DNA of 64,000 bases from Streptomyces sp. KMM 9044 (GCF_024701375.2 NZ_CP113910.1:558001-622000), one strand, 5' to 3'. Counted from the stretch's first letter, positions 8,488 to 18,318 are shown. The notes: generated by a model from the sequence alone, not told the origin. Numbers and translations: made by a program.

Positions 8488-9522
8488 CTACGCCGTCCAG
8501 TCGAGGATGATTTTTCCGCTGCGGCCGCTCGCCGCGTCCTCGAAGGCCGCCTCGAAGTCGCGGTGGGAGTACCGGCCGGTGATCACGGGGGCGAGGTCCA
8601 GGCCGCCTTCGAGGAGCACCGACATGGCGTACCAGGTCTCGAACATCTCACGGCCGTAGATCCCCTTGAGGGTGATCATCGAGGTGACGATCCGGGACCA
8701 GTCGACCGGAAACTCCTCGGCCGGCAGGCCGAGCATCGCGATCCGACCGCCATGGGTCATGTTGGTGATCATGTCGCGCAGCGCCTCGGGCCGGCCGGAC
8801 ATCTCGAGGCCGACGTCGAAGCCCTCGCGCAGGCCGAGGAGGTGCTGCCCGTCGGCGATCGCCGAGTCCCGCACGTTCAGCGCCAGGCTCACGCCGATCT
8901 TGCGGGCGAGTTCCAGACGCTCCTCGCTGACGTCGGTGATCATCACGTGGCGGGCGCCGGCGTGCCGGGCCACCGCGGCGGCCATCAGGCCGATCGGTCC
9001 GGCACCGGTGATCAGGACGTCCTCGCCGACGAGCGGGAAGGACAGGGCGGTGTGCACGGCGTTGCCGAACGGGTCGAAGATCGCGGCGACATCGAGGTCC
9101 ACGGGGACACGGTGCACCCAGACGTTGGCCGCGGGCAGGGTGACGTACTCGGCGAACGCGCCGTCACGGCCGACGCCGAGGCCGATGGTGGCACGGCACA
9201 GGTGCCGGCGGCCTGCCTGGCAGTTGCGGCACTTGCCGCACACCAGGTGGCCCTCGCCGCTGACCCGGTCACCGGCCTTGATCTCGCCGGCGTCCCGGCC
9301 GGTCTCGACGACCTCGCCGACGAACTCGTGCCCGAGGATCAGCGGGGTGCTGATCGTCTGGCGGGCCCAGCCGTCCCAGGCACGGATGTGCAGGTCGGTA
9401 CCGCAGATACCGGTGCGCAGCACCTTGATGAGTACCTCGCCGGGGCCGACGGCCGGCTCCGGTACGTCCGCGAGCCACAGCCCGGGTTCGGCCTGGTCCT
9501 TGACGAGCGCCTTCAACGCCAC
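8488..9522 (-). CDS. tdh: L-threonine 3-dehydrogenase
   Basis: A 344-residue zinc-dependent medium-chain dehydrogenase. The catalytic-zinc region reads [18 protein letters not shown] and GHEFVGEV. The structural-zinc cysteine cluster is [15 protein letters not shown], and the NAD fold is [20 protein letters not shown]. It oxidises L-threonine to 2-amino-3-ketobutyrate with NAD+. It is first in the tdh-kbl-lysR unit. ATG 9522 follows a purine-rich site (CCGAGGAGCCGTGGC). The 210 bases upstream show no gene. Confidence 0.95.
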   Translation of the reverse strand: MALKALVKDQAEPGLWLADVPEPAVGPGEVLIKVLRTGICGTDLHIRAWDGWARQTISTPLILGHEFVGEVVETGRDAGEIKAGDRVSGEGHLVCGKCRNCQAGRRHLCRATIGLGVGRDGAFAEYVTLPAANVWVHRVPVDLDVAAIFDPFGNAVHTALSFPLVGEDVLITGAGPIGLMAAAVARHAGARHVMITDVSEERLELARKIGVSLALNVRDSAIADGQHLLGLREGFDVGLEMSGRPEALRDMITNMTHGGRIAMLGLPAEEFPVDWSRIVTSMITLKGIYGREMFETWYAMSVLLEGGLDLAPVITGRYSHRDFEAAFEDAASGRSGKIILDWTA

Positions 9523-9732
9523 GGCTCCTCGGGGTCGGTCCCGGCTTCGGGCATGCCGGAGCAGCCCTGGCCGGGAGCGGGGTGGGATCGCACTGCAATC
9601 TGCCGTACGACACCATCACCGGTCCATCGAGGATTTCTTAAGCGCGGCCACAGCTTTCCTTCACGCCGTCACCCCGTCGGCGGCAGCACACCACGTCCGT
9701 GGGATCGAGGGAGCAGGCCCGCCTCCGCGGTC

Positions 9733-10308
9733 TCAGAAGGGCAGTCCGTCTCGCTCCCCGCGTTCGAGGCGTACGACGAGATCCGCGGCCCGTTCCTTGA
9801 TGACAGCGAGCCCTTCCTGCCCCCAAGCCCGGGGCCGGGTGTCGGAGACCGACACGGTGCCCAGCACCGTGCCGGTGCTGTCGATGAGCGGGGCACCCAG
9901 GTAGGAGCGCACCCCGAACTCGTCGACGACCGGGTTGCCCGCGAACCGGGGATAGTCGCTCACGTCCCCCAGGACCAGCGCCTTGCGGCGGGCCACCACA
10001 TGGGGGCAGAAGCCGTGGTCGCGGGGCAACGACCGACCCAGCAGGGCGCCGGTGCCGTCACCGCGGAGGACGGGGGCGACCGCCGGGGTGTGCAGCCCGG
10101 CGAAGAACTGCCTCTCCTCCCCCAGGAAGTTGACCATGGCGTACACCGCCCCCGTGAGCTCGGAGAGGCCGTACGCGAAGGCGTCGAGCGTGGGCTCGGA
10201 GCGCTCGCCCAGTCCCAGCCGGCGCAGCCGCTCGATGCGGGCCGGGGCTTCCTCGTCCTCGGGGGTGAGCAGAAGACGACCGACCGGACGCGGCGGGTCG
10301 TACCTCAT
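9733..10308 (-). CDS. GAF domain protein downstream of the conservon
   Basis: A 191-residue protein that is almost entirely one GAF domain (about residues 40-180: VYAMVNFLGEERQFFAGL, PRDHGFCPHVVARRKALVLG, VRSYLGAPLIDSTGTVLGTV). GAF domains bind small ligands or tetrapyrroles; the Cys in DHGFC is a conserved feature of the subgroup and could be a ligand site, which is inference. It lies 60 bases after cvnD on the same strand, in the position where many conservons carry a fifth gene. It may sense a signal for the conservon GTPase or act in a linked pathway. Confidence 0.85.
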   Translation of the reverse strand: MRYDPPRPVGRLLLTPEDEEAPARIERLRRLGLGERSEPTLDAFAYGLSELTGAVYAMVNFLGEERQFFAGLHTPAVAPVLRGDGTGALLGRSLPRDHGFCPHVVARRKALVLGDVSDYPRFAGNPVVDEFGVRSYLGAPLIDSTGTVLGTVSVSDTRPRAWGQEGLAVIKERAADLVVRLERGERDGLPF

Positions 10309-10368
10309 GGGCGTGCTCCCTGAATGTGGTCACATGGCATATACGGGCTCCGTGGTGGTGTGTGGGGA

Positions 10369-10986
10369 TCACATGTGGGCGCGGTACCCCGTCGCGGGGG
10401 CCGGGGCGTGGGCGATGAGATGGCGGACCAGGGTCAGCAGGGTCTGGACGCCCGAGCTGGAGATCCGGGCGTCGCAGCGCACGACGGGGACCCCGTCCGG
10501 CAGGTCCAGGGCGGCGCGTACCTCCTGGGGGTCGTAGCGGAAGGCGCCGTCGAACTCGTTGACGGCGATGATGAAGCCGAGGCCGCGTTGCTCGAAGAAG
10601 TCGACGGCGACGAAGCACTCCTCCAGGCGTCGGGTGTCGGCGATGACGACCGCGCCGAGGGCGCCCTCGCAGAGTTCGTCCCACATGAACCAGAAGCGTT
10701 CCTGGCCCGGTGTGCCGAACAGGTAGAGCACGTGTTCCTGATCCAGGGTGATGCGGCCGAAGTCCATCGCCACGGTCGTCTCGACCTTGTTCTCGATGCC
10801 GTCGAGCCGGTCGGTGGCGGCGCTGACCGTGGTGAGCAGTTCCTCCGTGCTGAGCGGCGCGATCTCGCTGACCGCGCCGACGAAGGTGGTCTTGCCCACG
10901 CCGAACCCGCCCGCCACGAGGATCTTGAGCGCGGTGGGGAACACGTCGGCGGCGCCGCCGTGGTCAGAGCTGTCGTCGTAGTCCAT
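10369..10986 (-). CDS. cvnD: Conservon small GTPase, CvnD family
   Basis: A 205-residue GTP-binding protein with P-loop GGFGVGKTT, a switch-II region LFGTPGQERFWFMW, and the guanine-specificity site NEFD instead of the usual NKxD. CvnD proteins are MglA/Ras-like switches of Streptomyces conservons, which act together with the CvnA kinase-like protein at the membrane. ATG 10986 overlaps the end of cvnC by 23 bases, indicating translational coupling. Confidence 0.93.
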   Translation of the reverse strand: MDYDDSSDHGGAADVFPTALKILVAGGFGVGKTTFVGAVSEIAPLSTEELLTTVSAATDRLDGIENKVETTVAMDFGRITLDQEHVLYLFGTPGQERFWFMWDELCEGALGAVVIADTRRLEECFVAVDFFEQRGLGFIIAVNEFDGAFRYDPQEVRAALDLPDGVPVVRCDARISSSGVQTLLTLVRHLIAHAPAPATGYRAHM

Positions 10987-11335
10987 CGAGCACTGCCTCC
11001 AGAAGGGCCCGGTCCGTCGGGTTGTGGTCGAACACGGGGGGCTTGGTGGTGAGGCCTCCGCTGTCGACGAGGTCCGCCAGCAGCACCTTGGTGACGGCCA
11101 GCGGCAGCTTGAGGTGCGCGGCCACCTCGGCGACCGGGAGGGGCGCGCGGCACAGTTCGAGTGCCTGCGCGTGCTCGGGGCCGAGGTAGCCGAAGGGGAT
11201 GGCCCCGGTGGCCATCACCTGTGACAGGAGGTCGAGTTCGACGGTGGGGCGGGTGCGGCCGTCGCTGACGGTGAAGGGGCGCACCAGCCGCCCGGCCGCG
11301 TCGTCCAGCCAGGGGCCGTCACCGGCCGTCGTCAC
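10964..11335 (-). CDS. cvnC: Conservon DUF742 protein, CvnC family
   Basis: A 123-residue DUF742 protein with the usual blocks: VRPFTVSDGRTRPT, FGYLGPEHAQALELCRAPL, a winged-helix-like AEVAAHLKLPLAVTKVLLADL, and the ending LLEAVLDGLRRQL. GTG 11335 lies two bases after the cvnB stop, so the pair is coupled. DUF742 proteins are conservon components thought to bridge the kinase and the GTPase. Confidence 0.92.
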   Translation of the reverse strand: MTTAGDGPWLDDAAGRLVRPFTVSDGRTRPTVELDLLSQVMATGAIPFGYLGPEHAQALELCRAPLPVAEVAAHLKLPLAVTKVLLADLVDSGGLTTKPPVFDHNPTDRALLEAVLDGLRRQL

Positions 11336-11337
11336 GT

Positions 11338-11772
11338 TCAAGGCCTCATCGCCGACGGTTCGACGGCGGGCTGCCGGGGGGCGGTCACCAGGTACGGCCT
11401 CACGCTCTTGACCAGCATGGCCATCTCGTAGCCGAGCACCGCCGCGTCGGCCTCGCGGCCGGCCAGCACGGCGAGGCAGGTGCCGGAACCGGCGGTGGAG
11501 ACGAACAGCAGCATCGAGTCGAGCTCGACGACGACCTGGCGGACGTCGCCGCCCCCGCCGAAGCGGATGCCGGCACTGCGGCCGAGGGAGTAGAGGCCCG
11601 AGGCCAGGGCTGCCATGTGGTCGGCGCTGTCCGCGTCGAGACCGTGCACGGACTTCACCAGCCCGTCGCAGGAGAACAGCACGGCGCTGGAGGTGTGCGG
11701 CACCCGTTGCACGAGGCCGCTCATCAGCCAGTCGAGATCGGAAACGTGGGCGGTCGGCGCATCGCTCGCCAT
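11338..11772 (-). CDS. cvnB: Conservon roadblock/LC7 protein, CvnB family
   Basis: A 144-residue roadblock/LC7-domain protein (DLDWLMSGLVQRVPHTSSAV, VLFSCDGLVKSVHG, MAALASGLYSLGRS). By analogy with MglB, CvnB proteins may act as GTPase-activating partners of CvnD. ATG 11772 has AAGGAG nine bases upstream. It is second in the conservon, 95 bases after cvnA. Confidence 0.93.
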   Translation of the reverse strand: MASDAPTAHVSDLDWLMSGLVQRVPHTSSAVLFSCDGLVKSVHGLDADSADHMAALASGLYSLGRSAGIRFGGGGDVRQVVVELDSMLLFVSTAGSGTCLAVLAGREADAAVLGYEMAMLVKSVRPYLVTAPRQPAVEPSAMRP

Positions 11773-11867
11773 GGTGGATCGACTCCTTGGGGTACGAAGG
11801 TCTGCGGGAGCGCTGGGGGCGGACGGGGAGGTGGGGGCCCGCCAGGGGGTGGAGGGTGCGGGCGTGT

Positions 11868-14129
11868 TCATCCGGCGGTTGCGCTCCCGTCGTGCCGTGC
11901 TGTGGGGTGGTCGGTGCGGGGCGCGGGCACGCTGTCGCGGGCGTCGCGCGCTTCCTGGGCTGCCGCATGCGTGGGACGCGCGTCGGCGGGGTGGGTCTCC
12001 GCGGTGGGGGACTCCGTCGCGTGAGCCGTGATGCTGTGGTGCGGGTCCATGAGGCGGGCGTCCACGTAGCGGGTGTCGACGGGGTGGGCGTCCCCGGGGT
12101 GGGCGGTGGGACCGGAGCACTCGCCCATGGGCGACGACGGCAGCCTGGGCGGGGACGCCATGTGGTCGCCCGCCATGTGGTCGTCGGCCGTGTCGTCGCT
12201 GCGCAGGTCGCCACGGCCCACGTCCTCGTTTCCCATGCGGCCGGTTTCCATGGACTGTTGGGTTTCGGCGAGGCTGACGCCCCGCCGGAAGGCCGCCATC
12301 AGGTGGGGGTCGTGCCCGACGACGTGCTCGGTGTCCTGACGCGGCGTGGGACCGTCGCGGAGCTGGGGCACCAAGTGTTCCTGGGCGCGGCGGCGGGGCA
12401 GCTGGGGCCTGTCCATGGTGCCGCGCACCGTGGTGCTGCGTGGGGTGAGGGGGGCGTTCCCGATCCCGCTCTCCTCGAGTGTCTGCCGGTCGTCCGGGGC
12501 GACCCCGGGCACGGCCTCGGCCGGATTGGGCCGCACCGCGCGGGCGCCGCGCAGCGGCAGGGGTGGCGCCACGCCCTCGGGGGCCGTCGGGGCCGGGGCG
12601 GTGGCCTGGTCGTGGTGCCGCACAGACGGTACGGCGGGGAACGGCAGCGAGGTGGGGGGCGTCCCGCTCCCGGACCCCGGCGGCAGGCCGGATCCGGCCT
12701 GCCGCACAAGGCCGGTCCGCGCGTCGGGTACCGCCCGCGCGTCGGGGCCGGTCTGCGGGCCGGTGCCGTCGGCGTACGGATCGGTGCCCGTCTGCGGCCC
12801 GGTCGGCCGCCGGCCGTTCCCGTGCCCGGCGGGACCGGTCGGCGGGACGCTGCCGGGCGCGGGGACGGCATGCGCGGGCCGGTGTGCCGGCCCGCCACCG
12901 TGTTCCGCGTCCGGTGCCGCGTCACCCCGGGTCGGCCGGCTTGCGCCCGCGCCCTGTCCCGCGGACCACTGCTCGGCACCGAGCAGTGCCTGCGGCACCA
13001 CGAGCACGGCCTGCGCCCCGCCGTAGATGTTGTTCTGGAGCCGGACCTGGATGCCGTGCCGCCGCGCGAGCTGTGAGACCACGTACAGGCCGATGCGCCC
13101 GTCGGCCAGCAGGCTGGCGACATTGACCTGGTCGGGGTCGGCGAGCAGAGCGTTCATCCGGTCCTGCTCGCCCACGGGCATTCCGAGCCCGCGGTCCTCG
13201 ACCTCGACGGCAAGCCCTGAGGTGACGAGACCGGCGCGCAGCAGCACCTGGGTGTGCGGGGCGGAGTACAGCGTGGCGTTCTCGACGAGTTCGGCGAGCA
13301 GGTGGATGACGTCGGCGACGGCGTACCCGCGCAGGGTGCCGTCGATCGGCGGCACGAGTTTGACCCGTGAGTACTGCTCGACCTCGGCGATGGCCGAGCG
13401 CAGTACCTCGGTCATGGAAACCGGGTGGCTCCACTGCCGCCGGGAGACGGCCCCTCCGAGGACGGCGAGGTTCTCGGCGTGGCGGCGGATGCGGGTGGCG
13501 AGATGGTCGACGTGGAAGAGGCCCTTGAGCAGGTCGGGGTCCTCGATCTCGTTCTCCATCTCGTCGAGGATGGAGATCTCGCGGTGCACCAGGGACTGCA
13601 GGCGCCGGGCCAGATTGACGAACACCTCGAGCTTCTGCTCGCTGCCCGCCTGGCTGGAGAGCCGGGACGCCTGGACGACGGCGGTGACGGCGCTGTCGTG
13701 GGCCCGGGACAGATCGGCGCCGAGCCGGTCGAACTCGTCGGCGTCCCCCGGCGTTCTGCCCGGCTGCGCGCGCGGGGGCGGGCCGTCGCCGCGGCGCAGG
13801 GTGTCCACAAGGGCGCACAGGTCGGCCTCGTGCCGGGCCGTGCTCCGGCGCAGGCCCTCGAGGCGGTCGTGCACGGACCGCGCCGCGCGGTCGGCGGCGA
13901 CGGCGGCGATGACGATGCCGGCGAGGGTCACCGACACCGCGCCGCCGAGCACGCCCCACAGGGCCGCGCCCGGCCGTGCACCGGTGGAGCGGATGATGAA
14001 CAGCACGGCGGCGCAGGCGCTGAGGGCGACCGCCACGGGCGGCAGGACGGCGAGCCGCAGCAACTGGGGCCATATCTGTGTCGCGGGGGACGCGGGGGAC
14101 GGCCGGGTGGGAGGGCGGGGGTCGGGCAT
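11868..14129 (-). CDS. cvnA: Conservon sensor histidine-kinase-like protein, CvnA family
   Basis: A 753-residue membrane protein. Two hydrophobic helices (about residues 25-75) follow a short cytoplasmic start. A helical linker follows (about 75-200), with IEDPDLLKGLFHVDHLATRI as the dimerisation-like stretch. The ATPase domain has the N box ELVENATLYSAPHTQVLLRA and G1 box VEDRGLGMPVGEQDRMNALL. The last 250 residues are disordered, rich in Gly, Pro and Thr. No clear phospho-accepting His box is visible, as is usual for this family. I chose ATG 14129 because of GAGGA nine bases upstream; the frame stays open upstream with unconserved sequence. Signal and output are unknown. Confidence 0.9.
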   Translation of the reverse strand: MPDPRPPTRPSPASPATQIWPQLLRLAVLPPVAVALSACAAVLFIIRSTGARPGAALWGVLGGAVSVTLAGIVIAAVAADRAARSVHDRLEGLRRSTARHEADLCALVDTLRRGDGPPPRAQPGRTPGDADEFDRLGADLSRAHDSAVTAVVQASRLSSQAGSEQKLEVFVNLARRLQSLVHREISILDEMENEIEDPDLLKGLFHVDHLATRIRRHAENLAVLGGAVSRRQWSHPVSMTEVLRSAIAEVEQYSRVKLVPPIDGTLRGYAVADVIHLLAELVENATLYSAPHTQVLLRAGLVTSGLAVEVEDRGLGMPVGEQDRMNALLADPDQVNVASLLADGRIGLYVVSQLARRHGIQVRLQNNIYGGAQAVLVVPQALLGAEQWSAGQGAGASRPTRGDAAPDAEHGGGPAHRPAHAVPAPGSVPPTGPAGHGNGRRPTGPQTGTDPYADGTGPQTGPDARAVPDARTGLVRQAGSGLPPGSGSGTPPTSLPFPAVPSVRHHDQATAPAPTAPEGVAPPLPLRGARAVRPNPAEAVPGVAPDDRQTLEESGIGNAPLTPRSTTVRGTMDRPQLPRRRAQEHLVPQLRDGPTPRQDTEHVVGHDPHLMAAFRRGVSLAETQQSMETGRMGNEDVGRGDLRSDDTADDHMAGDHMASPPRLPSSPMGECSGPTAHPGDAHPVDTRYVDARLMDPHHSITAHATESPTAETHPADARPTHAAAQEARDARDSVPAPRTDHPTARHDGSATAG

Positions 14130-14740
14130 GGGTGTCCTCGAACTGGTCCGTCGGTCCTGGGTGCGGGGTGAGCGCGTGGCGCCACGGCCGCCGGGCGCGC
14201 GGGAGCGGTTGCGTGCACCGCGCGGCTCGCCGCCGTGTGGGGCGGGCGTACGCCCGTTGCCGGCACGTGGGTCGGCCGGCGGCCCGTCCGGGGCGCCTGC
14301 GGCTGCCTGCGACCCGACGGGCGCGCCCGTCACACCGGTCACGCCCGAGCCGCCGACCGGGCCCGAGTGACGGGGCGTGGCACCCCGGCCTCTCCCCGGT
14401 CCGCCTCCACCTTCTGCCTGCACGTACCGGTCCCCGCTCCCTGATCCAATCTGATGGGCGCGACCCCGTGGTGCGATGCGCCGAGCGACGGGCGCCGTCG
14501 CGGTGTCGCCGTACCGGCCGGGGGCGCTTCGGAAGGCCGAGGGCGTCGGCCATGCGCCGCCCGACCGATACTCACCGTAGTCACCACCGCATCATGTGCG
14601 GCGGTCAGTTGACAAACTCACACGGACAGCGTCCCGCTCTGGTATGAGGCTTCGTACGACAGACCGATAAACCCGCCACTCACTCGTCAAAGAATGGGCC
14701 ACAATCGATCTGACCTGCTCAGATATGGCCACCAGGACAT
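14130..14740. other. Intergenic region upstream of cvnA
   Basis: No gene is supported here. The segment 14590-14730 is clearly richer in A and T than its surroundings and probably holds the conservon promoter on the minus strand. TTGACG occurs on that strand near 14685, but a matching -10 is not convincing. Confidence 0.4.
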
Positions 14741-14779
14741 GCCGAGGGCCGGGGAGCCCACAGCTCCCCGGCCCTCGGC
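14741..14779 (-). terminator. Hairpin terminator downstream of the MBL-fold gene
   Basis: Two 17-base perfect arms (14741-14757 and 14763-14779) with a 5-base loop form a very stable GC-rich stem. It lies about 110 bases beyond the stop of the minus-strand MBL-fold gene and ahead of the AT-rich cvnA promoter region, so it probably separates the two transcripts. No U run follows, as is common in Streptomyces. Confidence 0.7.
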
Positions 14780-14891
14780 CATCCACCCGGCTGCCCGGTC
14801 GGCGGCCACCTCAGGAGTCCTCCTCAGGAGTCCTCCCGCACTGCACGCCACCCTCGCAAATGTCACTCAGAGTAGCGATTGAGGTCAGGGG

Positions 14892-16118
14892 TCATTCCTC
14901 CCCCACCAGATCCAGTTCCTCGTGGGAGGAGTCCGTGACGGGGTCGGGCAACGGCCACTTGTGATCCGGGACGTGCCCCACGCCCCGCCACCACGGCTCG
15001 GCCGGCAGCTCCCCGGCGGGCTCGAACGGCAGGCCCGGGACGGGGAAGGCGGCGGGCTGCCCGACCGCGTCGGCCGCCGCCATCGTCCACTCACCGGGCT
15101 CCGCCCACGGATGCGGTGCCAGGTTGAAGGTGCCCCAGTGGATCGGCAGGAGGACCCCGCCCGGCCTCCCCTGCTGGAGGTCGAGGTGGGCCTGGAGGCC
15201 TTCGGCGGGGTTCATGTGGATCTCCGGCCAGGAACCCGGTCCCGGAACCGGGTCCGGCTGCCCCTTGGGCCAGAAGTCCGAGTACGCGCCGATCTGGATC
15301 ATCGTCGCGTCGAAGGGGCCGTGTGCGGCGCCGATGTCCTTGAAGCCGTCGAAGTAACCGGTGTCCCCGCTGTGGTAGACGCGGTGCTCCCCGCCCGCGA
15401 CGACCCAGGAGGCCCACAGGGTGTGCTGCGTGTTGCGCAGGCCCCGGCCGCAGAAGTGACGGGCCGGGGTGGCGGTGAGGGTGATCCCGCCGACCTCGGT
15501 CGCCTCGTGCCAGTCCAGTTCGCGCAGCCGGTCGGCGGAGACGCCCCAGTGCTCGAGATGGGCGCCCACGCCGAGCGGCACGGCGAACAGCGTGTCCGTG
15601 CCGGCCAGTGCCTTGATGGTGGGCAGGTCCAGGTGGTCGTAGTGGTCGTGCGAGATCGCGACGACATCGACCGGGCCGAGGGCGGCCAACGACAGGGGCA
15701 CCGGGTGCAGCCGCTTCGGGCCGGCGAAGGGGAACGGGGAGCAGCGCTCGCCCCACACGGGGTCGAACAGCACCCGCCGCCCGTCGATCTCCACGAGCAC
15801 ACTGGAGTGTCCCATCCAGGTCAGACGCAGCCCGGAGGCCGGCGGGCGGGCCAGATCGGCGAGAGTGCCGGCGTGCACCGGCAGGGGGTGGTGCGGAGCA
15901 CGGCGGGACCGGGTCTCCTTGTCGAAGTAGGTCTTCGCCAGGTCCCGGGACGAGCCCGGGGGCCGGGACCTGGCGGGGCCCCCGGGGTTCTGGAACACGC
16001 CGTCCCGGTAGTGCGGGGACCGGCGGATACGCGCCATGCGCTCACCGGCGGGGTCCGCGCCGAAGGCCGCGGGCCATAACGTACGGAGCCCGGAGCTCTG
16101 GGAACGGATACCGGCCAC
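14892..16118 (-). CDS. MBL-fold metallo-hydrolase (NAPE-PLD/UlaG-like)
   Basis: A 408-residue metallo-beta-lactamase-fold protein. The metal site is complete: ISHDHYDHLD (HxHxDH) near residue 155, a later His after TPARHFCGRG, the Asp in YHSGDTGYFDGF, and a final His in LPIHWGTFNLA. The layout matches the NAPE-phospholipase D/L-ascorbate lactonase-like branch; the substrate is unknown. GTG 16118 follows GGAGG by four bases. The product begins with a short basic stretch and no signal peptide. Confidence 0.88.
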   Translation of the reverse strand: MAGIRSQSSGLRTLWPAAFGADPAGERMARIRRSPHYRDGVFQNPGGPARSRPPGSSRDLAKTYFDKETRSRRAPHHPLPVHAGTLADLARPPASGLRLTWMGHSSVLVEIDGRRVLFDPVWGERCSPFPFAGPKRLHPVPLSLAALGPVDVVAISHDHYDHLDLPTIKALAGTDTLFAVPLGVGAHLEHWGVSADRLRELDWHEATEVGGITLTATPARHFCGRGLRNTQHTLWASWVVAGGEHRVYHSGDTGYFDGFKDIGAAHGPFDATMIQIGAYSDFWPKGQPDPVPGPGSWPEIHMNPAEGLQAHLDLQQGRPGGVLLPIHWGTFNLAPHPWAEPGEWTMAAADAVGQPAAFPVPGLPFEPAGELPAEPWWRGVGHVPDHKWPLPDPVTDSSHEELDLVGEE

Positions 16119-16241
16119 GATGCCTCCAAGTGGAATCGGTTGGACATTCTATTATGTGCGTCGGCGCGGCGCCGCGGAGACGGGCGCGCGCCCGCGCCGG
16201 GCTCCGTACGCGCCCCTCCCCGCTCCCCCTCGCGCCCGGTG

Positions 16242-17060
16242 TCAGGCCACCGCGGCGATGCGCTCCCTGATGTCACCCGGGGACAGCGTTCCCTTCGCCG
16301 TCACATGGTCCCCCGAGGACTCCCCGCGCAGCCTGCGTCCCATCCACGGCACCAGGTACTCGCGCGCCCACTGGACGTTGTCCCGCCGGACGTGGAGGCT
16401 GTCGCGCGGCGGCAGCGGGGGCCAGGCCTGCTCCGGGTCGGCCGGAATGTCCAGGCCGAGGGCCTGGCCCGCGCGGAGCGCCACGCGCGTGTGCCCCTCG
16501 GGCGACAGGTGCAGCCGGTCGGCGTCCCAGGCCCTGCGGTCCTGGATGCTCCTCAGGGACCACAGGTCGAGCACCGGACAGCCGTACCGGTCGGCGACGG
16601 CCCGCACGTGCCCGTTGTAGGTGGCGATCTTGCCGCGCAGATGCCTCAGCAGGGGTACACCCCGGGTGTCGAACCCGGTTGTCACCAGCACCGTGCCGGA
16701 GACGGCCGTGAGCGCGGCGATCGCCCGCTCGAACCGCTCGGCCACCTCATCCGGGTCACTGCCGGGGCGCAGGATGTCGTTGCCGCCCGCACAGAACGAA
16801 ACCAGCGCGGGGGCCAGTTCGACGGCCCGCGGGAGCTGGTCGGCCACGACCTGGTCGAGCAGCTTCCCGCGCACCGCGAGATTCGTGTACGGGAAGTCGC
16901 CTTCGGGGCGCCGGTCGGCGAGAAGTACCGCGAGCCGGTCGGCCCAGCCGACGAACGTCCCGGCGGGGCCGGGGTCTCCGACACCCTCGGTGAAGCTGTC
17001 CCCCACCGCCACGTACGACCCGATCACCGGCTTGCTGTCATTCTTCGAATCGTCTGCCAC
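16242..17060 (-). CDS. SGNH/GDSL hydrolase family protein
   Basis: A 272-residue SGNH hydrolase. Block I is AVGDSFTEGVGD with the nucleophile Ser, block III is CAGGNDILRPG, and block V is DRLHLSPEGHTRVAL with the Asp-His pair. There is no signal peptide, so it is probably a cytoplasmic esterase or lipase-like enzyme. GTG 17060 is the likely start; GAAGGTGA lies rather far upstream. It is 123 bases ahead of the MBL-fold gene on the same strand, so co-transcription is possible. Confidence 0.9.
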   Translation of the reverse strand: MADDSKNDSKPVIGSYVAVGDSFTEGVGDPGPAGTFVGWADRLAVLLADRRPEGDFPYTNLAVRGKLLDQVVADQLPRAVELAPALVSFCAGGNDILRPGSDPDEVAERFERAIAALTAVSGTVLVTTGFDTRGVPLLRHLRGKIATYNGHVRAVADRYGCPVLDLWSLRSIQDRRAWDADRLHLSPEGHTRVALRAGQALGLDIPADPEQAWPPLPPRDSLHVRRDNVQWAREYLVPWMGRRLRGESSGDHVTAKGTLSPGDIRERIAAVA

Positions 17061-17299
17061 AACCGGACATGATTCACCTTCGAATATGACCTACGCGACC
17101 GTAGGAAGGCATTGACGGGCGGTGAGATAAGCCACGCGCAAGGCATCGGCCAGTTCCGGAACAGCCCTCGGGGGGACGTTGAGCGGCGAGTGACGTGACG
17201 CACGGAACACTCCGGGCGCACGTGCCGAACGCGCCGAACGCCGGACCCCGGAATCGGGGTCCGGCCTTCGGCGGCGCGTCAGGCGGGTTGCCTCTGGGG

Positions 17300-18301
17300 T
17301 CAGCCGACGGAGACGCCCTTGCCGCGAAGGTAGGAGACCGGGTCCACGTCCGAGCCGTAGTCCGGCGTGGTGCGGATTTCGAAGTGCAGGTGCGGGCCGG
17401 TCGAGTTGCCGGTGGAGCCCGAGAGGCCGACCTGCTGGCCGCCGCTCACGGTCTGGCCGGCCGAGACGGACAGCGAGGACAGGTGGGCGTACTGGGCGTA
17501 GTGGCCGTCGTTCAGCTTGATGACGACCTGGTTGCCGTACGAGCCTGCCCAGCCGGCGGAGACGACGGTACCCGGGCTCACGGCCTTCAGGGAGGTACCC
17601 GTCGGGACGGCGAAGTCGACACCGGTGTGGTAGCCGCTGGACCACATGCTGCCGGCCACCTTGTAGGCGGTGCCGAGGCCGCCGCCGGGCACCGGCGAGC
17701 TGTAACCGGAGGTGTTCGCGGCCTGGTTCGCGGTCACCGCGCCGGAGGACGCCTCCGGCGCGGACTGCTCGGAGGAGCCCGAGGACGGCTTCGGAGCGGA
17801 CTGCTCCGAGGACTCACCGGCCGCCGTCGTCTTCGACGCGGAGGACGGAGCGGACGAGGAGGACGAAGCGCTCTTTTCGGAAGAAGGAGACTTCTTCGGC
17901 GTGTCGGCCGTGGTGGCCCTGCCGTCGACCGAGAGCTTCAGACCGGGGTGGATGAGTGACGGGTCACTGCCCACAGCCTCGCGGTTGTCGGCATAGAGCT
18001 GCTTCCAGCCGCCGTCGACGCTCTCGGACTCGGCGATCTTCGCCAGGTAGTCGCCGCCCTTCACTGTGTACGTGCGGGCGTCGCCCTTCTCGTCATCGTC
18101 GGCCTTCACGCCGTCAGCCGTACCGCCGGTGACGGAATACGACTGGACGGCCTTTTCCGGGGCGGCCTGCACAGGGGCGGCGTTCGCTCCGGTGGCACCG
18201 AGAAGCGGCAGGGCGAGTGCGGCGCCACCGGTTCCGACGACGGCGATGGAGCGGGTGAAACGCAAAGCGCTGGGGCGGCGGTGCTTACCTTTTGCGGGCA
18301 T
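17300..18301 (-). CDS. Secreted LysM and M23-family cell-wall endopeptidase
   Basis: A 333-residue secreted protein. A basic start and hydrophobic core (residues 15-40, ending TGANAAPVQAA) form a signal peptide. A LysM domain follows (YTVKGGDYLAKIAESE to IHPGLKLSV), then a long Ser/Ala/Glu-rich linker with the imperfect repeat SSEQSAPKPSSG/SSEQSAPEASSG. The C-terminal M23 peptidase has HTGVDFAVPTGT and GPHLHFEI, which supply the zinc ligands. It should cut peptidoglycan cross-links during growth or germination. ATG 18301 follows GGAGAGGAA. A c-di-AMP riboswitch occupies the 5' leader. Confidence 0.93.
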   Translation of the reverse strand: MPAKGKHRRPSALRFTRSIAVVGTGGAALALPLLGATGANAAPVQAAPEKAVQSYSVTGGTADGVKADDDEKGDARTYTVKGGDYLAKIAESESVDGGWKQLYADNREAVGSDPSLIHPGLKLSVDGRATTADTPKKSPSSEKSASSSSSAPSSASKTTAAGESSEQSAPKPSSGSSEQSAPEASSGAVTANQAANTSGYSSPVPGGGLGTAYKVAGSMWSSGYHTGVDFAVPTGTSLKAVSPGTVVSAGWAGSYGNQVVIKLNDGHYAQYAHLSSLSVSAGQTVSGGQQVGLSGSTGNSTGPHLHFEIRTTPDYGSDVDPVSYLRGKGVSVG

Positions 18302-18318
18302 GACGAATTCCTCTCCGG

